Of a stretch of 64,000 nucleotides of DNA, positions 35,921 through 46,640 are shown in pieces. The notes under the pieces are model-generated. The model had not been told where the DNA came from. It did not search any database and was given only the letters and a program-made list of their open reading frames with translations. The stretch's first letter is position 1, and the number at the start of each line of letters is the position of its first letter. A program made the position numbers and the translations under genes. Source of the stretch: Sympetrum striolatum (lineage: Eukaryota > Arthropoda > Insecta > Odonata > Libellulidae); NCBI GenBank assembly GCA_947579665.1, contig OX388350.1, positions 86,571,152 to 86,635,151 of the forward strand, given 5' to 3'.

Positions 35921-37823
35921 ATCCTCCAGGTAATTAAAGAAAATAGGGTACCATAACCTGTTTTGGGTTATACCTATGGGCTATAGGTGCTATGTAATCA
36001 CCTATGAATAAAACATTTGATATGAAAAACTACCAATGATATTTGGTAGAATTCTTAGAATCTTACAGAATACGTTACGTTTGCCTTAAGTTGGAATTAA
36101 TTGCATTTTATATCGTCTAATGTGAAAAAATGTATTCAGTGTCACTGATGATTCGGGAGCTTTCGTGTTATCACAGCCAAGAACGAGTTAGGTCAAAGTA
36201 AATGAAAGATTCAATTTCATCAACCCTGAAACAAAAAAGAATTTCAACTATATATGTCAGCACAAACATCAAATAATAATATACTCTTTTCGCGTTACTT
36301 CTAAATATGTTTCATTTTCTACCTACGTACATAGCAAATAAAGCATTTCACTACTGTGACCACTTTATGTTGGTTTTCGTGCTAAGCTACACAAAAACAA
36401 AATAAGGGATTTTATTCTCTGCTTACGTCTGAGAAATATTTTTATAAGATTCTATGAAAAGTCATTCTGTTACAGTTTTTCATTATTAAGGCGATATTTT
36501 TAAAAGTAACTTTTAATCTAAACTTTGAACACTTTGCGGAATGTTTATTGCGTAACTTAAGGTAATTTAAAAATATTTTCGGTGAATTGGGTCCATTTAA
36601 TTCCTCATTCTAAGCCCATTTAATTCCTCCGCAATTACTTTGAGTTCTAATACCTTTTACGACTCCGGCATTTTTCTCATGCTCTTCCCAAAAAATAATA
36701 ACTTTAATCTTTTTCCTTCACAATGCATATCTATAGTGCAAAGTACATATCGAAGTAATATACGATATGCCCTTTCATTATAATAACCCACTTACTCCCT
36801 GCCTGATTCGTCCATTGTATATTCGTTTGATTCACTCATTACTTTCCTCTGAGAATTTAAAACTTGTCCCTTTGATATCCTCAGTTCTTTGCTCTTCAAT
36901 ATTTCCCTTGGCTCCGAGCGAAAAGTTTGAGTTGGATGAAATTGGTCCGTCACAAAAGAGTCGATGAGAAAGGCATTTGAGTGCAGAAACCAATCAGAGA
37001 CTAACCTAAGGCAATGTGTCTTGATTCGATATCGATTGGAACATCACCTTTCTAATGATTCCAGTATTTTATCCACGCTATTTACAAATTACCTCACTAT
37101 GGCTACGAATTGCCATCAATCCGTCGTTTTCTTCGATCAGCAACATTGCAATGGATAGTTGTATGGAGAAAATTGCTGCTAGTGGTTAATTTCATGAATA
37201 TAAGTATCAATTCATAATTTTTAAATGATTAGTAGTGCATTAATTCCCATGCATAAATACAGTAGAATCCGTATCCTTCGGAAAAAAATATTTTGCGCGC
37301 AATATCCCATCTCTCACCTTACCAGGTTCATTTTCTTTAAGTTATCAGCTGTTAGTTGATTAAAGTCTCCTCATAGATTCTGAATTCTCTCTGAAAGAAG
37401 TTATTTTATCATAAGAGCTGAAAAAACTGCTTTTCTTATCATTCGTAATGTTACCGAGAATTTCAAGTTTTGCATCAAATTTAATTTACTATCCTTGTCT
37501 AGTGTTGCACATGCTCTAGCATTATACTCATACCGTTTTTCATAAATAATATTGTGGTATTGTGGTTGATAAACAACAGAAATTGATTTTCATTTGCCCC
37601 CATAAATCAGAGAGAGCCATAATGTTTTGCCTTTTACCTTCCTTCATTTATCAATGCATTCAATTCATTATTAGATGATTGAATTTCTATTAAAAATTAA
37701 ATTAAGTGAAAACTAAAAAAGGACTACAGCAATTCATAAAAATAAATCCATAACCTACAGTTGGTTTTATGGCGTGTACCACAGGATATTAACGGTGAGT
37801 GTTTGAAATACCTGCTTTAGTTT
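35921..37823. other. AT-rich non-coding stretch
   Basis: No recognisable gene. Small open frames at 36767-36967 and 36964-37158 (plus) have no motif. Confidence 0.45.
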
Positions 37824-38190
37824 TTGGTTAACGCTTATCGCCCGTGGAGAGAACCAGTTTTAGGCAGCGACTTATCCCAGCGTCATTTCGTCTTATATAC
37901 TCTCATTGCATCTTACCCCTATTTATTGCCATTTGCTGTTACTTTTATACTAATATTAATATTGATTGATCTATGTGAATATGCATTTGTATTGATTTCG
38001 TTACCTTTCAGATCTTTCTTAACCCATCTTCCTCCATACAAATTTAATTAACTATTCTTAGGTTTCTCAGGTTTTTCACATCCCCCTTCTTGCGAGTGTT
38101 TTCTTGCTGCGGTGTTTACTTTTCTCCCTAGCTAAACCTTAGTTTTTTTTAACCCGCAACGTAGTTTTCCTCTGTGTACTTTTATTATAA
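37824..38190 (+). mobile_element. LINE 3'-tail fragment, plus strand
   Basis: CAGGTTTTTCACATCCCCC at 38068 and TTCTTGCGAGTGTTTTCTTG match the reverse complement of the tail motifs at 18325, 31052 and 63951. A second partial unit, AACCCGCAACGTAGTTTTCC, follows at about 38151. The frame 37824-38051 upstream is hydrophobic with no LINE motif; it is probably 3' UTR and not a gene. The left boundary is uncertain. Confidence 0.6.
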
Positions 38191-39443
38191 AATCTCTTTA
38201 TTTAGAATTCATATGACGAAAGGTTAGACGTAAGAAGAGAGTCATCAGTCTCAATCTCACCCAAATGAAAGGCGTTAATTACTATTCCCGAGTCAAATTA
38301 AATGACAGAGGAGATGCGTAATACCGACTTCGTATTCTTGGAAACGTACCTTCTTCGAATTTATCGTCCTAGCTTCAAATCTCCTTTCTAAAAGTCGTAA
38401 CCTTCGATTATCTTTCCATTAGGATAAATATTTTCAATAAAGTCGTAATAAGAATAGTTAAAATACAGGCATTGGATTGAAATAATAACAATATGCGGAG
38501 TAGAACTAACTCCTAAATCTACATTTCCTCCGACTGCAACGAATCAGATGACTACAAGGATGTTGTAAATCTCAAGGCGACACGATAAAATCAATTGCTC
38601 AATTTAATACAGAATCGATAAACCAGAGTTACGCAACCTTTAACTTCCAGTGGTGCTTGATAGTTCATGTAAGAGCTGGACAAATTACGAGTTCCACTTT
38701 TAAATAAAAATAATTTTCAAAGAATGGTTATGCAGCTTTATTACAGAATTATTTAAAGAGATTATTCCTTCATTTTTAAGGCACATGCATTCTAAGCTGC
38801 GCTTGCATTTGACATCTATAATTGTTAGGAATTAGGATAAAAAATCGTGCCTAACTATAAATAAATAATTGTTATTTGGAACAAATGAAATGCGTTGAAA
38901 AATTCTGCTTCCAACAAAAATTCGCTGGAATTGTCTAAAATGGAAATGCGTGCTCTTCCTCCAACTGACCCCTCTTTATGTAATCTCTCCAGATATATCT
39001 CAGATCCCTTGATCAATCAAGCGCAGTTCAGTGCAAATGGGATGTACATCGTCTGCGCCCTCTGTGAGTAATCCACGTCCCCACCTGCTCCCTAGGGAAT
39101 ACTCTCATTGCCTCCTGCATTCAAAGCTAAGGTTAAGGATGTATCATGAACGGCCCTTGAGATGAACAAAAGAACTCTGCAGCATTCGCACAATTTAGAG
39201 GGAATGGAGACGGCTTTTGTGATGTTAAAATTGCCATTTTCACAATCATCCATTTGTGCTTTCCTGTGAAAATTTTATTCATCCCTGATTCGAAACTAAC
39301 TTTGCTAACGAAAAACGTTTCTGCGTTTCCATTACAAAGGGAGTTTTCAAAATGGGTGGTATTAAAATATTCTACGGATCTGTATCCATTCCAACGCTAA
39401 TTTTAAAGATAAATCTGATAATTTCTGCAGAACAAACATTATT
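38191..39443. other. Non-coding stretch before the piggyBac element
   Basis: AT-rich, no recognisable gene or repeat. It ends at the TTAA target site 39444-39447. Confidence 0.5.
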
Positions 39444-39447
39444 TTAA

Positions 39448-39466
39448 CCCTTAACCAGTGACGTGC
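39448..39466 (+). repeat. piggyBac left terminal inverted repeat
   Basis: CCCTTAACCAGTGACGTGC, immediately after the TTAA site. It is identical to the right end on the opposite strand and continues directly into the near-palindrome TGCGGTCTGAGAGACCGCA. Confidence 0.92.
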
Positions 39467-39633
39467 GGTCTGAGAGACCGCAGCGATTTTTTTATTGTGA
39501 ATAAAAAAAATATTTGATTTTTAACAAATCTGTAATTTATGGTACCTTCTTAGATACCTTTAAGTAGTATATAGAATACTTCGAATCTCTTTTATCTCAC
39601 TTGAATTTCTATTAAGTTGCGATTAAATTTCAT

Positions 39634-39658
39634 GCGCGGTCTGAGAGACCGCACGTCA
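39634..39658. repeat. Internal inverted copy of the piggyBac end palindrome
   Basis: GCGGTCTGAGAGACCGCACG followed by TCAC repeats the left-end unit in the opposite orientation about 170 bp inside the element. It may be an extra transposase-binding site or may stabilise a cruciform. Confidence 0.75.
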
Positions 39659-40539
39659 CTAATTCGGGAAAACTCAATTTGTAATATGGGTGAATAATAT
39701 TACGGAGGCTTACAAAATTCAACTTTATTTATTATATTTGTTTATTATTTTCACATTTCTTTGTTATTACTATTTGAAAAGCATAAATTAGGCAAAATAT
39801 ATGGATTTTATGATAGTAGGCTAATGTTGAGGTCGTCCTAAAGAATACTAATTGTTTTGATTATTTTATTTTATCAACTCCAACAATAAAAATCTTTTTA
39901 GAAAAATATTAAATCATACTTGCATTAAAACAGCGTATGTGTATGGAACCGAATTTTTCGTCTTTATATTTCGCTGTGATTCTGACCCTAGAATGTCACT
40001 TACTACGGATGCGACCGAAGTGGCGGCAAACTCAGAATAACCAAATCCTGCGATAATTTCTCTCTGTTGCCACTACTCATTTGTGCCTGGGATGAATGAC
40101 CTTTAGTGAAGCATGTTGTCAGCGGAATATGGACCCCCAATGGAAAGGGTGGAGTGATCCTGGGGAAAACCCGAGGCGAATGTTCGAGCAGTACATGACC
40201 AAATATAACTTTGTTGTAAAATAATTTGCAAATATGGCCCCAGGAAAACCAATTGTCTGGGAAAATAAGAGCAGGTAACTTATTGTCTGTTGGTGAGTGA
40301 TCATCATATACGGAGCTATATAGTACGGAGGAAAATTTTCTACTGTTTCTGAATAACGTTGTCTTCCCGGTGCAATATTAACATAATTGCCTTGTGATCA
40401 TCATTGTCATTCGTCAGGTAAATTTCTTCTTGCGGTATTCCGTGGAATCAAAATATTTTCCAGTAAAAGTAACGTATATCTACTTATGATATTTTCTCAA
40501 TTTTGACAGCGACATAAGCACTCGTCAAAGACTACAAAC

Positions 40540-42322
40540 ATGAGTGATAAACCCGGTCCCTCTCGAATACTACGACAGGACGCTCCTGATTTTGAGGAGC
40601 TGGTTATGGAATACTTGAGGGAAGATGACAGTGAACTGGAAAGTGAGATTGAGGAGGATAATATTATTGTTAGTGATCAAAATACGGATTCCGAGGAGAA
40701 TGAAGATGATGATGACAAGGAAGTAAATGTTTCAGTGAATCAGATTTCTAAGAAAGTTGGATATTATTTTGGAAAAAATCTCTATAAAAGGAGTTCTAAA
40801 GAGCCAAAGAGAAACGTTTGCACTCGTCTGCATAATATTGCGGAAAAACCAGGTTTGAAGCAATCTGTTATACCTCTAGATAGGGAACTGCAACCTCTCC
40901 ATTTTTGGTCGCTTATTTTTGACGGCGATATAATAAATTTGATTTTGTGTTGGACAAACGTCAAACTTCAGAAGTTATGAGAAAAGTATACCAGAGTAGG
41001 CCAGAAATCCAAGATTTAGATTATGTTGAATTAAGAGCTTTACTTGGGTTAATAATATATTCGGCAATATTTAAATCTAAAGATGAAGATTTTAGTGGTA
41101 TTTTTGCTACAGATGGTACTGGAAGGGGAATTTTTCGTTTAGTAATGTATGGACAACGATTTGCTGTTCTCCTTTTATGTCTTCGGTTTGATAACCATGA
41201 AGACCAAATCGTCCGGTACGAAAATTAATCAGTTGCACCAATTTCTGATTTTTTATCGTTTCGTAAAAAAGATCATTGTTGCTATTCACTGGGCACAACA
41301 ACTTGTATAGACGAAATGTTAATTGCCTTCAGGGGTCGGTGCCGATTTAAAATGCACATCCTGAGTAAGCCAGCTAAGTATGGCCTCAAAATGATGTGCT
41401 TGACGGATACATCGAATAGCTATTTGTATAATGCCTATTTGTAAGGAAAAAGTACCAACGGAAAAGGTCTGTCAGAGGAAGACAAAAAGACTTCGAAACC
41501 TATGCAATCAGTTCCGTGTCTCACTGAGCCAATATTTCATTCCAATCGAAATATTACAGCTGATAATTGGTTCACTTCAATTGAACTGGTTGAGAAGCTG
41601 AGAGTGAAAGGACTGACCTATGTCGGGACGATAAGAAAAAATAAAAGGGTCCAATGAGTATATGATATGATAAAATCCAATGAGTTCGAGCCTTCAAAAG
41701 AGGGCGCAATTGGGTCCTCATTGTATGGACATATGGCGAAGGTGACTCTAGTTCCTCATGTGCCAAAGAGAAACAGGACTGTTTGTTTGATGTCGTCAAT
41801 GCACCACAGAGAGCACTGATGACGTGACAATGAAACCTGAAATTATAGCTTTCTATAATTCAATCAAGGGTGGAGTAGATACACTACATAAAATGTGCAG
41901 CAGCTACTCATCTAATCGAAGAACAAGGAGATGGCCAATGACAGTGTTTTTTTAGGATTTTAGACATTTCATTGGTGAATTCTTTTGTGCTTCAGCAGTC
42001 TCTAAAAGACAAGAAGTATCTGAATAGGTACGATTTTATTAAATTCATTGCAGCGGAGTTAGTAAGGCCACAATTAAAGAGGAGAATGTCGAACAGCAAG
42101 ATTCCCACACAATTAAGAGCCGAATATATAAGCCGAGTTCTGAACCTAACAGTTGAAAAACCTCAAAATGTCGAAGATAAACTAGAGAAGCGGAAAACTT
42201 GCCGACTTTGCCCTCCATGAAAAAAACAAAAAACCTCCTTCTGTTGCTGCAAATGTAGACAACCAGTTTTTTTATTATGCACAAAAAAAATTTGCAAGAA
42301 CTGTGCTTCTTTGGAGGGGTAG
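40540..42322 (+). pseudogene. piggyBac transposase, broken by frameshifts and stops
   Basis: Starts MSDKPGPSRILRQDAPDFEE with a strongly acidic N-terminal region (about residues 18-65), then HFWSLIFDGDIINLIL; after a frameshift near 40960 comes ELRALLGLIIYSAIFKSKDE. The three catalytic aspartates of the DDE_Tnp_1_7 family can be placed: IDEMLIAFRG (41310-41312), ITADNWFTSIELVEKL (41562-41564) and GGVDTLHKMC (41878-41880). Spacing is close to that of piggyBac. The C-terminal cysteine-rich domain (CRLCPP ... CCCKCRQP ... CKNCASLEG) ends at TAG 42320-42322. Defects include TAA at 41226-41228, TAA near 41442, TGA near 41655, a shift near 41818, a shift at the T-run near 41950 and TGA at 42218-42220. 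Inactive as it stands. Confidence 0.92.
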
Positions 42323-42669
42323 GACATTTTTCACGAAAAGTGTAATATCGAACGTTTGCAGAATCCATGAAAAACACAATAAATGAAATATTTTTTAAGA
42401 ACGTTTTATCAATTATCATCCCAAAAATACATTAAAGGCTTTGCTACAAAAATAGGCACCTGATTCTTAATGTGCGACATTATTTTAAAAGGATATGTTT
42501 TTTTCATTGCAATTTTCGACTATCTTCGTACAATGATTAATAATTGAAATTTTGTTCTTATTAACATAAATTAAATTTGAATCCAAATTATCGACTAACT
42601 GATTAATTTATTAAGGCTTTTAAATTTTGTTAACTGTGCCATTTAGTAAGTTTAAACATATTTAAAAAA

Positions 42670-42734
42670 ATTGCGGTCTCCCAGACCGCACGTCACTGGT
42701 AATGTGACAAAAATTGCACGTCACTGGTTAAGGG
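42670..42734 (-). repeat. piggyBac right end: terminal and subterminal repeats
   Basis: From the right edge inward on the minus strand: the 19-bp terminal repeat (42716-42734), a spacer (ATTTTTGTCACATT-type), then a second CCAGTGACGTGC joined to GGTCTGGGAGACCGCA (42672-42700). The left end has only one CCAGTGACGTGC unit fused to its palindrome. The known piggyBac ends are asymmetric in the same way: a short spacer on the left and a longer one on the right. Confidence 0.85.
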
Positions 42735-42738
42735 TTAA

Positions 42739-43090
42739 TTGGTATTCGTAAGTATTACAAGAATTCTACCTATACCAATTCTCTACTGCTATCCTAGATA
42801 GTTTTAAAGCATTCCACCCTCAACAAATAATAATCATCATCTTTATTATAATCATTATCATTAACGAGTAAAAGGTTGATAACTCAAATTTCAAGTCGAC
42901 ATCATATCGAGAAGGTCCTCAAAAGAAAAAAAAGATTGAAAATTTTCTTAAAATTTGCTGCAATCTATCCGTCTGGCATCGAACCCAGGTCTTCTTGGTG
43001 ATACTTTCTATTTATCACAATAGAAGATCACCATCTCGAACTATGTGAGAAAATTCAAGCAGAAATTTTGGCTGCAACTGCCTTTAACGA
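42739..43090. other. Non-coding stretch
   Basis: AT-rich sequence between the piggyBac element and the next repeat end. A degenerate GAACCCAGG box near 42980 (minus-strand CCTGGGTTCGATGCC) is B-box-like and may be a tRNA-derived scrap. No gene is seen. Confidence 0.45.
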
Positions 43091-43500
43091 CGCACAGTGG
43101 GCTAGAATCGAAAAAAGCTGGCCAAAAATAAGAAAGTGCTTTTTTTGAGTGCGGACTTTGAAACTTCGCATGGTCATTTTTAAATAAATTCTGCATATAA
43201 TTGCGAAATCATTTTTGTTGATTCTTACGCGTTACAATTCTACAGGGGGACAAAGTTGACCAATTTTCGCGAAAATTTCCAGTTTCCGATTTTTCGCGAA
43301 ATTCTTCAACTTCAAGTCGATTGTGAACCCAAACTAGGAAAATCATCGGGTGAAATATGATTCCATGTTATAAATATGTTCTTTGTCTTTCATAAGACTT
43401 GGTTTCAATGAGCTCTGTCGAATATTTATATACTTTAGATTACAAAATGGCGGACCCTTATTTTGGAACAAAGTTTTACCTAAAGCGAGGAAAATAGTAG
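43091..43500 (+). repeat. Repeat end CGCACAGTGGGCTAGAATCG, copy 2, with possible internal sequence
   Basis: Begins CGCACAGTGGGCTAGAATCG as at 32037. Downstream are TTTTCGCG-rich segments (AATTTTCGCGAAAATTTCC and TTTTTCGCGAAATTC near 43265-43310), small palindromes, and then CAAAATGGCGGACCCTTATT. A broken minus-strand ORF (43983-44490) lies about 0.5 kb further and could be the protein of the same element. No opposite end was found. Confidence 0.5.
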
Positions 43501-43982
43501 ATTGAGACACCGTGTGACACGGGATTACTTATATCACGATAAGCTATGAACCTTCCTTAATGGGAATCTGAAATAAAATCTTGCCCCAATTTGCCCCAAT
43601 AATTTATAAATCGACTTTTCGAAAACGCTACAAGGGCCGGATCCGCTCGGCGGAGCACCGTCCTCCGCTACGCTGTCATGTTTTGAGAGGAACAACGAAC
43701 CAAAACGATTCCGATTCGTTCTTTTGTAGATTTTAACTATCATTATACTTCGTACACATCTTAGATATCAACAGTTATCAGAAAGTCACTATTTCTTGTA
43801 GGGTGATAATTGAAAAAAAATAAAATTGGCTGTGCTTTAAAGCATGGTACCACGACAGCGATATTAATATCATGTAGTAGTTTATTTTCGTACGATAATG
43901 CTAAATTTCTACTAAATCATGCAGTCAAAGTTTTAAATGAGTTTTAATGAAGTATACGGTGATTTATACATTACCTTCTCTA

Positions 43983-44490
43983 TTAAATACATTCCTCGTC
44001 TGAAGAATCTTCATCCCCATAAGCCAATTCCTCCTCATCGTTCATGACTAGGAGTTCCTTAATCTCTTTGCTCAGAATCCTCGATCCTTTTGTTGCTCTA
44101 ACTGGTGCAGATATTAAAATTAACGGATCAGAAGTTAGAAGTAATCTTTGGAACAAATCCTCGTTCGTGGCCACTCTGGAGTGTTACGTTGTGTATCACT
44201 CCCGGTATTTCCTTGCGTCTTTATTTCGAGCCTGCATTACCTCTTCTGTCAGTTGCCTCAACGGAAGGATTGCCTCTTTTGCTATTTCAGCCCCGTGTAT
44301 AAGTACTTTATGTACTGTTGGTGGCATGTAGTACCACGGATATAATCGGACATACATCTCTGCTGTAGCGCAGCAATAATATTTGAATGCTATTTCATTT
44401 AGTGGAAAACCACTTGAAATTGCCTTCAAGATATTGGCGAACCTTTTTATTAGATCTTCGTTAATTCCTTTTAAGAAATGATTAATTAAA
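43983..44490 (-). pseudogene. Unassigned mobile-element-like protein, two in-frame stops
   Basis: One frame reads through 43983-44490 on the minus strand, with upstream GINEDLIKRFANILKAISSG joined to FPLNEIAFKYYCCATAEMYV, then YPWYYMPPTVHKVLIHGAEI, LPLRQLTEEVMQARNKDARK, two stops (around 44196 and 44187), then RVATNEDLFQRLLLTSDPLI and an acidic tail DEEELAYGDEDSSDEECI. The stops fall in a stretch otherwise in the same frame, so the gene is dead. I believe similar PWYxMPxxVHKxLIHG proteins recur in many copies in other invertebrate genomes, which suggests a transposon protein, but I cannot name the family. No catalytic motif is visible in this piece. Confidence 0.55.
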
Positions 44491-44499
44491 TTGGTATTG

Positions 44500-45318
44500 A
44501 GAAACGGTACTTCACAAAAAACTTAATAATATAAAACAAACCTTATACAGAACTCTTATCTTTGAAAGTGAAGGTTTCATCCTTATCTATTTCAGTTTCC
44601 TGATTTTTACATTTAATAAAAATAACTTCAACTTCGCACCTGTTATTTCAGCTGCTAGACACGGACTTTCAAAGAAACGCCTTTATGTATTTCCATCATT
44701 TGTGGAGCCATATCCTGGTTTAGGTACATCTACAATCAGTCCCATCTTTTTTCTAAACTGTTTCTGAATATGAGATTTCCTCTCCAAAAGCAGTAATTTA
44801 TGATTACCACAAGTCTATGTAGGAATATTAAGATAAGTTCAATGGGTACGTCTTATGACATAAAATCATACTCATCAATATTGTACTCTCACCTGCCATT
44901 ACTTAAAGATAAGTCGGTAAGATGTATGTAATAAACACTCAAAAAATCTTATGTAGCAATGCAGCGTAGAAATGCCATAGGACAAATTTTCTTCGTCTAC
45001 GTCTCGATTACTAATTGTCGATAGATCGTTCATCTCCGAAATTTTCGCCAATTATTACATACCTAAAAGAAGGAATACAACAAAAGATTCTTGGTCAAAT
45101 TTGGCTACATATATCCAAGAAATATTCCCAATGATTTGAGAAAATGTTACCTTTCCGTTTATCATTGTAAGCAACAAACAGAACTTAATGCGGTGATTGC
45201 CTACATTCACTGGCTTAAAATTTTCGATTTCTTGGCGTAAGTTACTTTCTTAATAATTTATTGTTTGGACTTGTTTGTACTGCGTGAGATTCATTGACTA
45301 TCTTGAAGTACATATAGT

Positions 45319-45320
<2 letters not shown>
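44500..45320. other. AT-rich non-coding stretch
   Basis: No recognisable gene. It may contain the rest of the element upstream of the broken ORF at 43983-44490, but the frame cannot be followed past about 44490. Confidence 0.4.

Positions 45321-45352
<32 letters not shown>
45321..45352. repeat. AT microsatellite, 16 units
   Basis: A perfect (AT)16 run directly before the Helitron-like left end. The other Helitron-like left end at 11267 also has an AT lead, so the run may have grown from the element's own terminus. It produces a false YIYIYI open frame on the minus strand. Confidence 0.95.
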
Positions 45353-45358
<6 letters not shown>

Positions 45359-46010
45359 GAAATTCTGTGGGTTTGTTTGTGCGTTTGTGGATTTGTTTGT
45401 TTGTCTTAGATTGGATTGATTTGACTTGGACACCGTTTGCCCGATTTGTCTCAAACTTTGCTTACGTGTACTCTGATATCAGGAAGGGAGTACTGTTGCA
45501 TTTTTATTCAAGAATTTTGCTGGGTTCGAACCAAGATCGCTTAGATACATTTTCATAAGGAATACACGTAAGCTTCACTTTTATCGGATGCAGGCTTTAT
45601 TTATTTTGAAGAGTTAAATTAGAAGGAATAGTCGTACAGAGTCGAGACAAACACCGAAAGAAAGAAAATTGAATAAAGATTCTTATTTTGGTTTATCGCT
45701 CAGATAGTTTTCCATAAAAAATACGCGTAAAACTCATTTTTATCGCATGCAGGGTTTATTTCTTTCGCAAAATTAAATTAGAAGGAATAGTTGCACATTA
45801 ACAAGACAAACATTGAAAGAAAGAAAATTAAATTAAAATTCTTATTTTATTAGTGGAATCTTACTTTCGATTAGAATTTGTGAGAATATCGGTAAAATAT
45901 ACAAAACGTTTGTGAAAATGCGAGGCTATAAACAACTCATCCCCCTGACGACCGATCCCATTGTTGAATCCGAGCTCATGTTTTATCCCGTAAAAATACT
46001 CGAGGACTTT
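45353..46010 (+). mobile_element. Helitron-like left region, copy 2, with internal duplication
   Basis: AAAGCAGAAATTCTGTGGG followed by GTTTGT-rich sequence, then blocks shared with 11325-11740: AAACTTTGCTTACGTGT, GGTTCGAACCAAGATCGC, TTTTATCGGATGCAGG, GAGTTAAATTAGAAGGAATA, GAGGCTATAAACAACTCATC and CCATTGTTGAATCCGAGCTC. The stretch 45554-45700 is repeated as 45711-45850 (ATACACGTAAGCTTCACTTT versus ATACGCGTAAAACTCATTTT). No protein follows. Confidence 0.65.
45554..45850 (+). repeat. Tandem duplication inside Helitron-like copy 2, about 157-bp period
   Basis: The first unit (from CATAAGGAATACACGTAAG, near 45554) and second unit (from CATAAAAAATACGCGTAAA, near 45711) share TTTTATCG-ATGCAGG, AAATTAGAAGGAATAGT and GAAAGAAAGAAAATT. 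They have diverged by scattered substitutions, so the duplication is old. Confidence 0.75.
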
Positions 46011-46155
46011 AGGCCCATAAAGCTGATGATTGAAGAGGACGACATATTACATGGATAACGAGAAATTTTCTGTGAGAAGGTAACTAGCAATTGCAGGTAC
46101 GTGATTGCAGTCAGGAGATTACCAGCTCATGAATGAGGGAAGTTAGATGCCTTGT

Positions 46156-46640
46156 ATGATATAAAGCAAATATTCTGTGGGTTTGTACGTTTGTTTGTAT
46201 GTTGTGTGTCTTCGATTTTAATACACATCGTTTCCCAGATTCGCATCAAACTTTGCGTACGTGTTTTCTGGGACCAGGAAGGACGTACTGTCTCAATTTA
46301 ATTCGATAATTTTGCTAGGTTCGAACCAAGATCGCTCAGATATGTTTCTATAAAGAATAAATATAATATTCACTTTTATCGGTAGCAGGCTATATTTCTT
46401 TTGAAGAATTAAAATAAAGCAGTCATGCAGAGTCGAGACAAGATGCAAAAGAACTGAATTTAAATGAATATTCTAATTTTGATCGTGGAATATTGTTTCC
46501 GAATCGAAATTTCGAGAATTTCGACAAAATACGCATGAATTTTCCAAAATTGTTGAGGTTGTAAACAGCCAATCCTCCTGACGATCAATGCGATTGTTGA
46601 GCCGAGCTCATGAATGTTCCTGTGTAGTAAGAATAGCTTC
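46156..46640 (+). mobile_element. Helitron-like left region, copy 3
   Basis: Starts ATATAAAGCAAATATTCTGT then GGGTTTGTACGTTTG, as in copy 2, and continues with CAAACTTTGCGTACGTGT, GGTTCGAACCAAGATCGCTC, GAGGTTGTAAACAGCC and GCGATTGTTGAGCCGAGCTC. It lies head to tail with copy 2 about 150 bp away. No internal duplication and no ORF. Confidence 0.65.

Larger units (their letters stand above)
39448..42734 (+). mobile_element. piggyBac-type DNA transposon, both ends intact
   Basis: A 3287-bp element flanked by TTAA at 39444-39447 and 42735-42738. The 19-bp terminal inverted repeats are identical: CCCTTAACCAGTGACGTGC. TTAA sites and CCC ends are diagnostic of the piggyBac superfamily. A subterminal repeat, GACGTGCGGTCT followed by GAGAGACCGC (or GGGAGACCGC), sits directly against the left end but lies inside a 31-base-type offset at the right end. 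It recurs inverted at 39634-39658. The transposase gene occupies 40540-42322. Nothing else is carried. Identical ends alongside a badly broken transposase suggest it was mobilised by another copy's enzyme after its gene decayed. Confidence 0.93.

Noticed and set aside
45242..45454. Minus-strand ORF with a YIYIYI run
   Set aside because: It is a translation of the AT microsatellite.
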